Assembly (NCBI GenBank): GCA_902363835.1
Contig: CABJBM010000002.1
Location: forward strand, 1-64,000
Direction of reading: 5' to 3'
DNA length: 64,000 nt
From: Lachnospiraceae bacterium
GTDB taxonomy: Bacteria > Bacillota > Clostridia > Lachnospirales > Lachnospiraceae
The notes under the pieces are model-generated. The model was not told the DNA's origin. It saw only the letters and a program-made list of their open reading frames with translations, and did not search any database. Shown in pieces: positions 27,481 through 36,605 of the stretch. The position numbers were made by a program, and so were the translations under genes. Within the stretch, counting starts at the first letter, position 1. The number at the start of each line of letters is the position of its first letter.

Positions 27481-27551
27481 AGGGGAATAGTTCAATGGTA
27501 GAGCAACGGTCTCCAAAACCGTAAATGGGGGTTCGAGCCCCTCTTCCCCTG
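27481..27551 (+). tRNA. tRNA-Trp (anticodon CCA)
   Basis: The gene has acceptor arms AGGGGAA/TTCCCCT, anticodon stem ACGGT/ACCGT around CTCCAAA and T arm GGGGTTCGAGCCCC. CCA is not encoded. A promoter and a terminator frame it as a single unit. Confidence 0.95.
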
Positions 27552-27562
27552 CTTCTGAGATA

Positions 27563-27603
27563 CCTTAGAATCCTTATTTGTATAGGATTTTGAGGTTTTT
27601 TTG
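27563..27603 (+). terminator. Intrinsic terminator after tRNA-Trp
   Basis: An 11-bp stem with G-T pairs (27563-27573 with 27585-27595) is followed by TTTTTTTTG. Confidence 0.8.
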
Positions 27604-27701
27604 TTTTCAGATGTAAATTATCTTGAAACCTTTTAAAAGGGCCGATGTAAATCGGCTCTTTTGCAGCATTTCTTAATATGTATGCTTTCATTATCTCATA
27701 C

Positions 27702-28316
27702 TTATATATGGTTCTGTGAATCTATTTCTTCAATGACAACAGACGTTCCGTTTGCAGATACTGCCATCATATTATTACTCAATGTAAAAAAGTCAAAATC
27801 AATACCTATAATTGCATTTCCGCCAATAAGAGCGGATTTCATGATAAGTTTTTGAACTGCAATTTCTTTTGCTTTCTCCATTTTGTTTTCAAAGGGAGTG
27901 GAGGTTGTACCAAATAGATCGTCAAATGAAGCAACTATTTCACTGAAAAATCCAGTACCTATAACTACGTTTCCACTTATCACATTTACATACTTTGTGA
28001 TTTTATATCCATCAAAATTATAACTTGTGGTTAGTTTATGATTTATAACATTATTATTAAATCTTGTATTTTGTTCCTTTGCAGAAATAAATTTATCTCT
28101 TGATGCCCTGGATTCCCAAAGATCTAAATTGTATTTTGGATTATTCTTGTATTTTTCTTTAAGAGTGCCTGAAATAACAGGAATATCATCTGCTGAAATC
28201 GACTTCAATTCTTCGTCAGTAATTAATATTTCCGTATCGTTGCCACAATAATCACACGTCTTGTTTTCTAAATCAGATTGAAAGCTATTGCCACAAGTAG
28301 TACAACATAATATCAT
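27702..28316 (-). CDS. Zinc-ribbon protein with YbjQ/DUF74-like domain
   Basis: This 204-residue protein begins with a zinc ribbon (CCTTCG and CDYCG, residues 4-25) and ends with a YbjQ-type domain seen in VNVISGNVVIGTGFFSEIV and GGNAIIGIDFDFF. YbjQ proteins form homo-pentamers and are called heavy-metal-binding, though their role is not settled. The start at 28316 follows AGGGGGA. No neighbour suggests a pathway. It stands alone beside tRNA-Trp. Confidence 0.85.
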   Translation of the reverse strand: MILCCTTCGNSFQSDLENKTCDYCGNDTEILITDEELKSISADDIPVISGTLKEKYKNNPKYNLDLWESRASRDKFISAKEQNTRFNNNVINHKLTTSYNFDGYKITKYVNVISGNVVIGTGFFSEIVASFDDLFGTTSTPFENKMEKAKEIAVQKLIMKSALIGGNAIIGIDFDFFTLSNNMMAVSANGTSVVIEEIDSQNHI

Positions 28317-28945
28317 AATGAATCCCCCTGTTAATTAAAAATCACGATTGCAATTATCACAATGCCGTCGGTTTACCCACCTTGCTGACAGCAAATATTC
28401 CTCCCCATTGTCTGCTTCTGTTCCATGTTACCATTAATGTTTGCTTATTGCAAGTAATTGCAGATTATGACCTTTATTGTAATATTCCTGGCTTTCCTAT
28501 GGCTTTTTCACCCAGATCTTTGCCTGCCCTCACAAATTCCGGGTATTACATGGGCATAGATGAAGCCTGGATTCATCCTGTACTCCGTTTTGCCCGGATG
28601 CCTGTTCTGCACTCCAGCGGCTCTGCAAGAGCTGCTTCCCCTTTTTTATGATAAACTCCCTGTTTAGCCATTTGGGCTAAATCATACTTTTTTATAAGAA
28701 TTCATTTTGTTTCCGTCCCGCTCATAAACTGATATCTTTATTTTACAGCCTGGTATCCATCGTGTATATTTGTAAAATCACATATGGATGTGCAATTTTT
28801 TGAACTAATGTAAAATAAAACGAAGCGGGAGGAAAACTATAATCTATAGAAACACCTGTCGGTGATAACATGGATTTACTCTATATAAAATGTTCAGAAC
28901 ATGCCATTGAAAAGCAAATTTCATTTATAGTTATTATCTTATGAT
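28317..28945. other. 629-base stretch with no supported gene
   Basis: No frame here has a convincing start and ribosome site. The part 28540-28650 is GC-richer than its surroundings and ends in a hairpin (AGCGGCTC/GAGCTGCT) followed on the plus strand by CCCCTTTTTTATG, which resembles a terminator. It may be a decayed gene or the 3' end of a non-coding RNA. Confidence 0.4.
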
Positions 28946-29245
28946 TTATTTCTTTTTAATTGCCACTTCCACGTGCAGCGTATTGTATATGTAGGTAATT
29001 ATGAAATCTTCCAATTCCATGACTTTTACACTCAACAGCTTTGAGTATCCAATTTTTATTAAGGCATTAGGGTTTAATTTGTCTCTTATTTCCAAGCCTA
29101 TTCCATAGTCCTGTCTGACTATTTCTGCTTGTCTGATGGCTAAACAGCAATTGACCCCTTCTCCTCCTTTCCAGGTAAATACATTAATGATCATTTTACA
29201 GCTCTGGCTCCCCATTATGATGGACTCCATTGTTTCTTTATTCAT
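28946..29245 (-). CDS. Small protein of unknown function under a LexA-box promoter
   Basis: This 99-residue protein (MNKETMESIIMGSQSCKM...VEVAIKKK) is not recognised. It is soluble and has a mixed alpha/beta pattern with a hydrophobic LEDFIITYIYNTLHVEVA stretch near the end. The ATG at 29245 follows GGAGGGG; a longer frame to 29311 would run through the promoter. The promoter has near-consensus boxes and a LexA/DinR operator on the start site, so the gene is probably induced by DNA damage. The next upstream gene in the same direction is an MrpR-like regulator. Confidence 0.65.
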   Translation of the reverse strand: MNKETMESIIMGSQSCKMIINVFTWKGGEGVNCCLAIRQAEIVRQDYGIGLEIRDKLNPNALIKIGYSKLLSVKVMELEDFIITYIYNTLHVEVAIKKK

Positions 29246-29261
29246 TACTCCCCTCCAAATT

Positions 29262-29311
29262 CGAACATATGTTCTATTCAATAATATACCATCAGCCCAA
29301 CAGTTAGTCAA
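29262..29311 (-). promoter_or_regulatory. SOS-type promoter with LexA/DinR box
   Basis: On the minus strand TTGACT (29306-29311) and TATATT (29283-29288) are 17 bases apart. CGAACATATGTTCT (29262-29275) fits the Gram-positive LexA box CGAAC-N4-GTTC and covers the expected start site. A weaker half-match, GAACATATATTC, lies at 29321-29332. Confidence 0.8.
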
Positions 29312-29378
29312 GACCTTTCAGAACATATATTCTTTCATGGTTATTATATTATTATATTTTCTTATAAAAAAAACCGAT

Positions 29379-30269
29379 TTAATCGGTTTTTTGCATTTTA
29401 AACTTAAAGCTTTCATAATAACTTTTATACCGGAATCTGATATACTTGCCTTCCAGGTTCAAACCATATTCTTTCCCATATTCCTCTATTTCTTCGCACA
29501 AATTGCTGATCAGCCCCCTGACCTTATCATCAGCATAGAACAGCTCGTCCATTTTATCCACAGACCCGCACTTCTTATATAGAAAATTAATAAATCCGGA
29601 TCCGTAAAGATGAATCTTTTTAAAACCGGCCCCACTTATAAAACGGGAAGACATATTAATAAAATTACTATAGTAATCAACAGAGGTTTTGTAGCTGATT
29701 ACTTTAATAAAACTTCCATCATACGCATTTATTAACTGGAATCTGCCCATTTTCCAGGTTTCGTTATAGGTCACCACAGCCCTGTACAGATCTTCTGACA
29801 TGTTTAAGGTAAATTCCGGCATATGGATCTGTCTGTTCGCAAAATCAATATTCTTAAACTTTACATTGTATAAATCCTGTATTTCATTGATTCCTTCATA
29901 TAATATACGGATAATGCATGCGCCGACTTCTCTGTTTTTAAGCTTGTTAATTCCCTGTTCCAGCTCTGCTGGGGTGATATAAACATTATTTTCCACTGCA
30001 TTGAGAATATTCTTACTGGTCAGCTTAATGGAATCCAGCGGATTGTAATCAGTAAGACCTTTTGAAATACACAAATGATACAGCTTGCTGATGGACGACC
30101 GTCTGATGTTTATAGTCTGTTGATTGTCAAATCCTAAATTGACAAATACTCTCAGCCAGTCTTCTTCTGTCATCTGCAAAAAATCTTTATCTGCTGTTTC
30201 TGCAAATATCTTTTTTTGTATATCAATGCCGTTTTCCTTACAGAGTTCCATTAATTCCTGATGATTCAT
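29379..30269 (-). CDS. MrpR-like regulator (tyrosine-recombinase fold without catalytic residues)
   Basis: This 296-residue protein resembles the phage lytic-cycle repressor MrpR (YopR of SPbeta), which uses a tyrosine-recombinase fold to bind DNA without cutting it. The N-terminal SAM-like part contains TINIRRSSISKLYHLCISKG. In the core, the place of the first catalytic Arg (usually GLR) reads EGINEIQDLY, and no HxxR box is visible. The start MNHQELMELC at 30269 follows CGGAGG. It lies upstream of a LexA-box gene in the same direction. A plain degenerate integrase is the alternative. Confidence 0.65.
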   Translation of the reverse strand: MNHQELMELCKENGIDIQKKIFAETADKDFLQMTEEDWLRVFVNLGFDNQQTINIRRSSISKLYHLCISKGLTDYNPLDSIKLTSKNILNAVENNVYITPAELEQGINKLKNREVGACIIRILYEGINEIQDLYNVKFKNIDFANRQIHMPEFTLNMSEDLYRAVVTYNETWKMGRFQLINAYDGSFIKVISYKTSVDYYSNFINMSSRFISGAGFKKIHLYGSGFINFLYKKCGSVDKMDELFYADDKVRGLISNLCEEIEEYGKEYGLNLEGKYIRFRYKSYYESFKFKMQKTD

Positions 30270-30527
30270 ACTGACCTCCGATTGCCTCATTGGGATTTAC
30301 GTTTACTTTAACATAAGATTGTTTCCATGTCAATATGGTTATTATATTTTTATGTAATAGGGCTTTTAATTATTGCACCAATACTGGGAAGACACTTTCC
30401 CTGCATAACTGGTAAAAGCCGCCTATTGATACCGCTCTTTCCCACCGCCAGCAGACGGTAATGGATATGCACCATGACTTTAAACGAAACATTCCTGCGG
30501 TAATGGAGTGTCTCCCTTAAATTTAAA
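30270..30527. other. Gap with possible gene remnant
   Basis: Positions 30380-30520 are GC-richer than the flanks. On the minus strand an open stretch (VMVHIHYRLLAVGKSGINRR...) ends at a stop at 30350 but has no start site. GGGAAGACACT near 30388 and AGTGTCTCCC near 30506 form an imperfect inverted repeat. This may be a scrap of a mobile element. Confidence 0.3.
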
Positions 30528-30556
30528 TTGACATTGTATTTAGATTATGGTACAAT
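30528..30556 (+). promoter_or_regulatory. Promoter of the P-type ATPase
   Basis: TTGACA (30528-30533) and TACAAT (30551-30556) are 17 bases apart. The transcript would carry a leader of about 190 bases before the ATPase start codon. Confidence 0.85.
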
Positions 30557-30635
30557 TTTTTCCAATTAACTTAAGAAAGAGGTTTTCGCCAGTTATGGAA
30601 TCTGATGGGGAAAGTGATAGTAACCCGCGACAATT

Positions 30636-30716
30636 AAGCAATGTCAAACAATATATTAAGACACAAGCCGAGTTCATAAGATCGGCCTGTGTTTTTTTGC
30701 ATTTTTGACATTGCTT
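30636..30716 (+). promoter_or_regulatory. Leader with nested hairpins before the P-type ATPase
   Basis: An inner terminator-like hairpin (30661-30671 with 30682-30692, then TTTTTTT) is enclosed by a perfect 13-bp outer pairing (30636-30648 with 30704-30716). About 70 bases of leader precede it. This looks like a regulated termination site. The upstream part does not match the yybP-ykoY, NiCo or ydaO riboswitches as I know them. Confidence 0.6.
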
Positions 30717-30756
30717 TTTGTATATTATTAAATCAAAGAAAGGTGGGATAGTCCTG

Positions 30757-33414
30757 ATGGACTACCGAAGTACAACTCCCTGGCATGCAAAGCCTGCCGG
30801 GGAAATCTTCAAAGAATTAAAAACAAATGAGGGAGGCTTAAGCGATGACGAAGCCGCCCAACGGCTTGAGCGTTACGGAACAAATGAACTGCGCAGAAAA
30901 ACAAACCGGACCATTCTGCAAATGTTGTGGGATCAGCTGAAAGATCCCATGATACTGATTTTAATCGGGGCGGCTATGCTCTCCTTTATGCTCCATGAAG
31001 CCTTAGAGGGCGGAGTTATTCTGTTCATTGTAGCCGTTAACGCCGTAATCAGCATCATTCAGGAAAAGAAAGCCGAAGCCTCCCTGGAGGCACTGAAAAA
31101 AATGACCGCCGGACGTGCCGTGGCACTGCGGCAGGGAGAAGAAAGCAATATCCCTGCAAGCCAGCTTGTGCCGGGCGACATTGTTTTTATAGAGGACGGC
31201 ACAATGGTGCCCGCTGATATAAGAATTCTTGATTCCTCCAGTTTAAAGATACAGGAGGCGTCTCTGACTGGTGAATCCGTTCCCTCAGAAAAGGATGCTG
31301 ATGATATCCTTAGAGAGGAATGTGCTCTTGGAGACCGGACCAACATGGCCTATTCATCCACCCTCGTTACATACGGAAGGGGTTATGGGGTTGTGGTGGC
31401 CACAGGTATGAATACCCAGGTCGGACAGATTGCTCACATGATCGACAATCAGGATGAGTTTGATACACCGCTGAAAAGGAAACTGGCCTATGCAGGAAAG
31501 GCGCTGACAGCCGTAGGACTGATTGTCTGTCTGCTCATTTTTTCCATCGGCTTCTTTTACCGCCAGCCATTTGTCCCATTGCTCATGACTGCCATATCCC
31601 TTGCTATATCCATTATCCCAGAGGGGCTTCCCGCTACGGCGACAATTGTCATGGCTCTGGGTGTCCAGCGCATGGCAAAGCGGGGAGCTATTATCCGCAA
31701 GTTGCCTGCCGTGGAAACCCTGGGCGGTGCAACGGTCATCTGCTCCGATAAAACAGGCACGCTGACCCTGAACAAAATGACTGTGACGCAGATCGCTATT
31801 GCCTCAGATATTCAAGACGGGAAAGCACGGCCCATTGAGAGCGCGCTGACAATGAACGGAAATTACTACGAGCTGATCCGGGCAGGCGCGCTGTGCAACA
31901 ACGCTGAGTTTGACCCTGATAATCCGGGGAATATTCTGGGCGACCCCACTGAGGGTGCATTGATTGTCCTTTCCAAAAAGTTCGGTGAGAATCACAATGA
32001 TCTGGAAGATGATTGCCCGCGCTTATTTGAGCAGCCCTTTGACTCCCGGCGAAAACGCATGTCAACAGTCAATGAAGTAGCTGGAAAGCCTGTCATATTT
32101 ACAAAAGGCGCGGTGGATGAACTGCTCCCTGTTTGTTCCAAAATACTGACATCTGAGGGGGAACGCCCTATTACTGACAGGGATATTGAAGCCATCAGGC
32201 ATATTTCCGACTCAATGGCATCCTATGCCCTTCGTGTATTGTCCTTTGCAAAAAAAAGCATTGAGGCTCCACCGGAGGAAGATGATGCTGATGTGGAGTC
32301 TGACCTGACCTTTATCGGCCTTGTGGGTATGATTGATCCTCCAAGAGAAGAAGTGAAATCCGCTGTTAAAACATGTTATGATGCAGGAATCCGTACCGTT
32401 ATGATCACTGGTGACCACAAAATTACTGCCGTGGCTATTGCAAGGGAGTTAAATATCTGGCGTGATGGTGACACGGTATTTACAGGAGCTGAGCTTGAAG
32501 AAATGAGCGACGCTGAATACGACAAAGCAGTTGCCACCACCTCTGTTTACGCCCGTGTGACGCCGGAGCAGAAGCTGAAAATTGTTCAGGCATTGAAAGG
32601 CAACCATGAGATTGCAGCCATGACAGGTGACGGTGTAAATGACGCTCCTGCGCTTAAAGCCGCTGATATCGGCATTGCCATGGGTGTTTCTGGCACTGAT
32701 GTGGCAAAAGAAGCCTCCGATATGATCATCACCGACGACAACTTCACCACAATTGTGGACGCTGTAAAGGAAGGACGCCGTGTCTACCGCAACATTCAAA
32801 AGGTAATCCAGTTTCTACTGGCGGGAAACATCAGCGAAATTCTCACCATTTTCATTGCCACCCTGTTTAATTTTCCCGCTCCGCTGCTGGCGGTGCACAT
32901 ACTGTGGGTAAACCTTGCAACCGACACCCTGCCTGCCCTGGCGCTGGGTGTGGATCCTCCTGAAGAGGACGTGATGAAGCGTAAGCCGCTAAAATCCAGC
33001 ACACTGTTTGAAAAAGACTTGATTGTCCGCGTGATCACACAAGGCTGTTTTATAGCCGCCGCCACACTGATGGCCTTTTTCATCGGCTACCGGGATGATC
33101 TTCCCTCCGGCCAGGCAATGGCCTTTTGCACCATTGCGTTTTCCCAGCTCTTCTATTCCTACAGCCAGCGGTCAAACACGAAACCCATCTTCTCAAAGGG
33201 ATTTTTTGAAAATAAGTACCTGCTTGGTTCCATTCTGATTTCTGCCGGGTTAATGCTGGTGCTGGTCCTTATCCCGCCTGTAAGGGAAGCCTTCCAGCTT
33301 TCCTCTCTTGATGGGGATGAATGGCTGATCATCATTGGATTGTCGCTGATACCGACGGCGTTAATTGAAACTAAAAAAGCAATTGTACATTTAATGCGCA
33401 GAGGCAATCGCTAA
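30757..33414 (+). CDS. P-type cation-transporting ATPase, Ca2+ type
   Basis: This 885-residue protein is a P2-type ATPase that exports Ca2+ or a related cation. Motifs are LTGES in the actuator domain, PEGLPATA in membrane helix 4 (the SERCA-like Ca2+ site), phosphorylated Asp in CSDKTGTLT, and MTGDGVNDAPAL in the hinge. N-terminal TTPWHAKPAGEIFKEL is the usual cation ATPase entry segment. Ten membrane helices fit the profile. The start MDYRSTTPWH at 30757 follows AAAGGTGGG. It stands alone behind a long structured leader. Export of Mn2+ or Na+ cannot be excluded. Confidence 0.93.
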   Translation: MDYRSTTPWHAKPAGEIFKELKTNEGGLSDDEAAQRLERYGTNELRRKTNRTILQMLWDQLKDPMILILIGAAMLSFMLHEALEGGVILFIVAVNAVISIIQEKKAEASLEALKKMTAGRAVALRQGEESNIPASQLVPGDIVFIEDGTMVPADIRILDSSSLKIQEASLTGESVPSEKDADDILREECALGDRTNMAYSSTLVTYGRGYGVVVATGMNTQVGQIAHMIDNQDEFDTPLKRKLAYAGKALTAVGLIVCLLIFSIGFFYRQPFVPLLMTAISLAISIIPEGLPATATIVMALGVQRMAKRGAIIRKLPAVETLGGATVICSDKTGTLTLNKMTVTQIAIASDIQDGKARPIESALTMNGNYYELIRAGALCNNAEFDPDNPGNILGDPTEGALIVLSKKFGENHNDLEDDCPRLFEQPFDSRRKRMSTVNEVAGKPVIFTKGAVDELLPVCSKILTSEGERPITDRDIEAIRHISDSMASYALRVLSFAKKSIEAPPEEDDADVESDLTFIGLVGMIDPPREEVKSAVKTCYDAGIRTVMITGDHKITAVAIARELNIWRDGDTVFTGAELEEMSDAEYDKAVATTSVYARVTPEQKLKIVQALKGNHEIAAMTGDGVNDAPALKAADIGIAMGVSGTDVAKEASDMIITDDNFTTIVDAVKEGRRVYRNIQKVIQFLLAGNISEILTIFIATLFNFPAPLLAVHILWVNLATDTLPALALGVDPPEEDVMKRKPLKSSTLFEKDLIVRVITQGCFIAAATLMAFFIGYRDDLPSGQAMAFCTIAFSQLFYSYSQRSNTKPIFSKGFFENKYLLGSILISAGLMLVLVLIPPVREAFQLSSLDGDEWLIIIGLSLIPTALIETKKAIVHLMRRGNR

Positions 33415-33737
33415 TTGTAGAAATTTAAGCAGAATTACCACCATATAACAAGGGCCAATTAGGTCCGGGATCAGACAGATCAATAAAAAGGCGGGAATCA
33501 GGCCTCCCTTGGTAAAACAGTATCTAACATAAGTGTGGCGCAGCATAAAAAGCTGCGCCATTCTTTCATCTGCTGTTATGTTCCATTCCGGCAGAATACC
33601 CGCCAAATCATAACTGATGTGAATACTCTGCTTGTTAATTCCTGTTTCAAATCCGCTGAACAGAGTTTTAGGAACAGGGAAATCAGAACAACCATTAACA
33701 TGACCGCAAATACAGAGAATACAATGCTTTTATGCAT
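33391..33737 (-). pseudogene. Decayed small membrane protein gene
   Basis: Two minus-strand frames read like successive pieces of one protein. The first runs from ATG at 33737 (MHKSIVFSVFAVMLMVVLIS...) to a stop at 33576. The second, in another frame, contains YDLAGILPEWNITADERM and GGLIPAFLLICLIPDLIGP and stops at 33391 inside the 3' end of the ATPase gene. No good ribosome site is seen. I treat this as a frameshifted remnant with low confidence; chance open frames are possible. Confidence 0.3.
33536..33560 (+). terminator. Hairpin downstream of the P-type ATPase
   Basis: A 9-bp stem (33536-33544 with 33552-33560) is followed on the plus strand by TTCTTTC. It is 120 bases past the ATPase stop and is the likely terminator of that transcript. 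The rest of the 33415-33782 gap holds only the minus-strand remnant. Confidence 0.55.
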
Positions 33738-33782
33738 ATATTTCAGGTTTACAATGCTTCATGCTCATTAGCCGCTCCAGCA

Positions 33783-34102
33783 TCATTTTGATAACACAAT
33801 TTTCCATATCCTTTTTACCTGGTATCTGATGAAATCTAAAACCACTCCGTAAAGCGCCCATGTAAGCACCGAACCAATGTACCTATAGATTGAAATGCCC
33901 CCGGTCCGACTGTCTTACAGGCTACCTGAAAGCCCGAATCCATAAATTCATTTGCAGCATCCCCTTTTGCTAATGCGTTTAAAATGGGGGTTAAACCTAT
34001 TAGGACAATTCCTTTTGAGTCATGGCCTATTTGGTGCATAAGTATTTCCAATAAACTTAATACGATAAACCAGAAAGTGAAAGACTCTATCATTTTTTTC
34101 AT
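33783..34102 (-). pseudogene. Small membrane protein gene with a one-base frameshift
   Basis: The frame from ATG at 34102 (MKKMIESFTFWFIVLSLLEI, a membrane helix, then GHDSKGIVLIGLTPILNAL) runs to a run of five G (33898-33902 on the plus strand). After it the natural continuation is in another frame: ISIYRYIGSVLTWALYGVVL, then KRIWKIVLSK and a stop at 33783. Adding one G joins both into a protein of about 105 residues with two or three membrane helices. The annotated frame otherwise ends at 33836. This is a frameshift mutation or a homopolymer sequencing error. I do not know the function. Confidence 0.6.
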
Positions 34103-34310
34103 TCTCAATTCCAGCACCTATTCGTGCAAGGCGGCTCCCCTTAACAGTTTATACTTTAATAAAAATCACATTGAAACACAGAAATCCCCCAAAGGCAAAA
34201 CTGCCATTGGAAGGCTTTTAAAAAGTGTGCCATTTAGTCCCATCAAACATTATAAAAATGAATGGCAGCCATAAGTTCATCAGTCACCATCAATGTTCGC
34301 TGATTTTAAT

Positions 34311-35174
34311 TTATTTAATCGGAAAATAAATATCAATTTCAGAATCTTCATTGCTTGCACCTGTAAACCTTTCTGTATAACACTCAAAATCAGCACGGTC
34401 CGCAAGTTCAAAACCACTTTTAGGAAACCAAACACCCCAAATATAATGGTATGTTTGTATTAACGTATCTATTGTTCCTCTATGGATAAACCTTGCATAC
34501 TTTCCACCCAAAAGCTTTTTCCCCGACATATTATTTGGAATAGAGTAATCTTCTGAAACTTCAATTCCCACAAATGCCATCGTTTCGCTGTCCGTGTGAA
34601 ATGTATCAGAGGAACAAGTTTCACCTGCTTCAAAAACTCCATATCGTTTATTAGTAAAGAGAGCAGGGGGAATCTGATTATTAAACTGCTGCCACATAGC
34701 AACACTTTCATTTCCATCAATCGTTGTTTTAAAGCCAATGCCCATGATATGAACATCAGGTATTGTGATGATTTCCGGACCTAAACCTTCATATGTTATA
34801 ATAGTTTTATCAGGCCTTTGGGCTGACTGCCTGTTTCCAATCAAAACATCGATTCCATTTTTTCTGTATTCAGTTGGTGTCATGGAATATCGATCTTTAA
34901 AAGCTCTGGTAAAACTTTCTGCTGTTTCAAAATAAAGAGAAATTCCTATGTCCAGCACCTTATTTTCGCTATGAATCAAATCCCTGGCTGCTTGTGTCAA
35001 ACGTCTGCTTCTGATGTAACTTCCTATGGTTTCGCCCATGGCAGCTTGAAAATAACGGTGAAAATGAAAATAAGAATAGGAAACTGCCTTAGCAACATCA
35101 CATGCAGCTATGGGCTCGTATAAATTATTCTCTATAAATACAATGGCTTTACCTATAAGCTGCTTGTCATTCAA
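34311..35174 (-). CDS. AraC family regulator with GyrI-like effector domain
   Basis: This 287-residue protein has an N-terminal AraC double helix-turn-helix (residues 8-105; YSYFHFHRYFQAAMGETIG and ISLYFETAESFTRAFKDRYS) and a C-terminal GyrI-like small-molecule domain (about 125-287). This layout is that of multidrug or stress regulators such as Rob and BmrR-like sensors. The start is a TTG at 35174 with AGGAGG nine bases upstream. It follows the C45-type hydrolase gene by 37 bases and is likely in the same operon. Confidence 0.88.
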   Translation of the reverse strand: MNDKQLIGKAIVFIENNLYEPIAACDVAKAVSYSYFHFHRYFQAAMGETIGSYIRSRRLTQAARDLIHSENKVLDIGISLYFETAESFTRAFKDRYSMTPTEYRKNGIDVLIGNRQSAQRPDKTIITYEGLGPEIITIPDVHIMGIGFKTTIDGNESVAMWQQFNNQIPPALFTNKRYGVFEAGETCSSDTFHTDSETMAFVGIEVSEDYSIPNNMSGKKLLGGKYARFIHRGTIDTLIQTYHYIWGVWFPKSGFELADRADFECYTERFTGASNEDSEIDIYFPIK

Positions 35175-35211
35175 AGACAGTTTCCTCCTTTTCCGGTCAA
35201 TTATTTTTATA

Positions 35212-36318
35212 TCATAATATTTTGTAAAAATCCGGATTTGCCTTTTCTTGCGGCAATATCACTTCAATTTCCTTTGTGCTTAATGCCTTAACGGAAAAAG
35301 TATGCCATTGGTTGGATTGTGGGGAGCCAAATGTCATTTCTATGGTTTTGTCAGTTACATCAAATACCATAGAACGTAATGTTCCAAAAAATTCTTTATA
35401 ATAGTGGCAGCAAAGCCCATTGGGATATGACGTTGACAGCAAAGTTTTTATATCATTTTTTGAAACTTGTTTATGATCCTCAAATAGTTTAACAATTTTG
35501 TTATTGCGGATTATAGAATTTTCAATAACCATTTTTTCATAAGGCTTTATATTTTCCAAAAGAACGTGATTTGTAGAACTTAAGTATGCCTCCTCACTGC
35601 TTTCATCCAATATTTTGTATGCTTTATGGCCGTCAACGCATTGAAGCAATGCTATCTTGTTATGACTGTCTGCCAGCATTAAATTAATATTAAAGCCTAT
35701 GGGGGCACCTACTGTCCATTCGATCGCTTCTTCCACATTTTTGCAATTTTCTAATATGCTGCGAACAACAATCCAAAAGCTGAACCCTGTCATTCCCGCT
35801 TTCTGACCACCCTCAAAATTACCCACAGGCAGACCGTTGCTTGCGATACAAACAGCAAGCCCGTGTTCGTTCATTCCATCGCACCTGCCAAATAGATGTA
35901 AAGTAGAACCAATATACCGGTATTTGTCCTTAATGTCAATGAAGGCAAAACACATTTCTTCCATTTCATCATTGAAATCATAATTTCTTGCCATTAGGGT
36001 ATGGCCATTTTCGGTCTTTTGAGGCAATGCTGCCATCAGGCTGCAGCCCCGTTCCAAATAGGTTGCTGCATAAAAAAGCACCTGTTCTGGGGAAACTCCA
36101 ATCGTATCTGAAAACCCTTTGATTTCCTCGTTGATCCCCTGGCAATAACAATCCAGTAAATCAATGATTTCCGTAAGCTTATCCTCTGGATAAGCCTTTG
36201 GAGGCAGTAATACTTTCTGTAACAAATCAGGATCCGATAAAACCCATTTTCCCATTTGCGTTCCCACCTCATAACTTGTGCCTGCAAAGTTCTTTAGATA
36301 TACTGCTGTTTTTTTCAT
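35212..36318 (-). CDS. C45-family autoproteolytic acyltransferase/hydrolase
   Basis: This 368-residue protein resembles the C45 peptidase group (isopenicillin N acyltransferase-like, Ntn-hydrolase fold). These enzymes cut themselves before a Cys that becomes the N-terminal nucleophile; Cys in TYLERGCSLMAA is the best candidate. ARNYDFND and GRCDGMNEHGLAVCIASNG are family segments. The ATG at 36318 is preferred over a GTG at 36330 by ribosome-site spacing. Substrates of bacterial members are amides such as bile salts, penicillins or acyl-amino acids; the true one is unknown. It lies just upstream of an AraC-type regulator. Confidence 0.8.
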   Translation of the reverse strand: MKKTAVYLKNFAGTSYEVGTQMGKWVLSDPDLLQKVLLPPKAYPEDKLTEIIDLLDCYCQGINEEIKGFSDTIGVSPEQVLFYAATYLERGCSLMAALPQKTENGHTLMARNYDFNDEMEEMCFAFIDIKDKYRYIGSTLHLFGRCDGMNEHGLAVCIASNGLPVGNFEGGQKAGMTGFSFWIVVRSILENCKNVEEAIEWTVGAPIGFNINLMLADSHNKIALLQCVDGHKAYKILDESSEEAYLSSTNHVLLENIKPYEKMVIENSIIRNNKIVKLFEDHKQVSKNDIKTLLSTSYPNGLCCHYYKEFFGTLRSMVFDVTDKTIEMTFGSPQSNQWHTFSVKALSTKEIEVILPQEKANPDFYKIL

Positions 36319-36605
36319 ATATAATATCACCTTACCTTTCCCTAAGATTGTAATCTAAAGCCAATATCTAAACTTGATATTTTTTGCTGTTTTTATGTGA
36401 TTAGGCTATCCACGCGTTACTTTGCCGTTTCCATTCTTTGCTCACAGGGACCATACTCAGAAACGGATTTACAGATATTTCAGAATACCCCTTGACATGA
36501 TAATATAATAACCTTATAATGACAGCATACTTTACCAATCATATGGACAAAAACAATTGATGTTAAAAATAACACTGAAAAGAGTAAAGGAGGTGACAGC
36601 ATTAA

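Noticed and set aside
28382..28651. 89-codon plus-strand frame in the gap after the YbjQ-like gene
   Set aside because: No ribosome site, odd composition and no family; kept only as part of an unassigned stretch.
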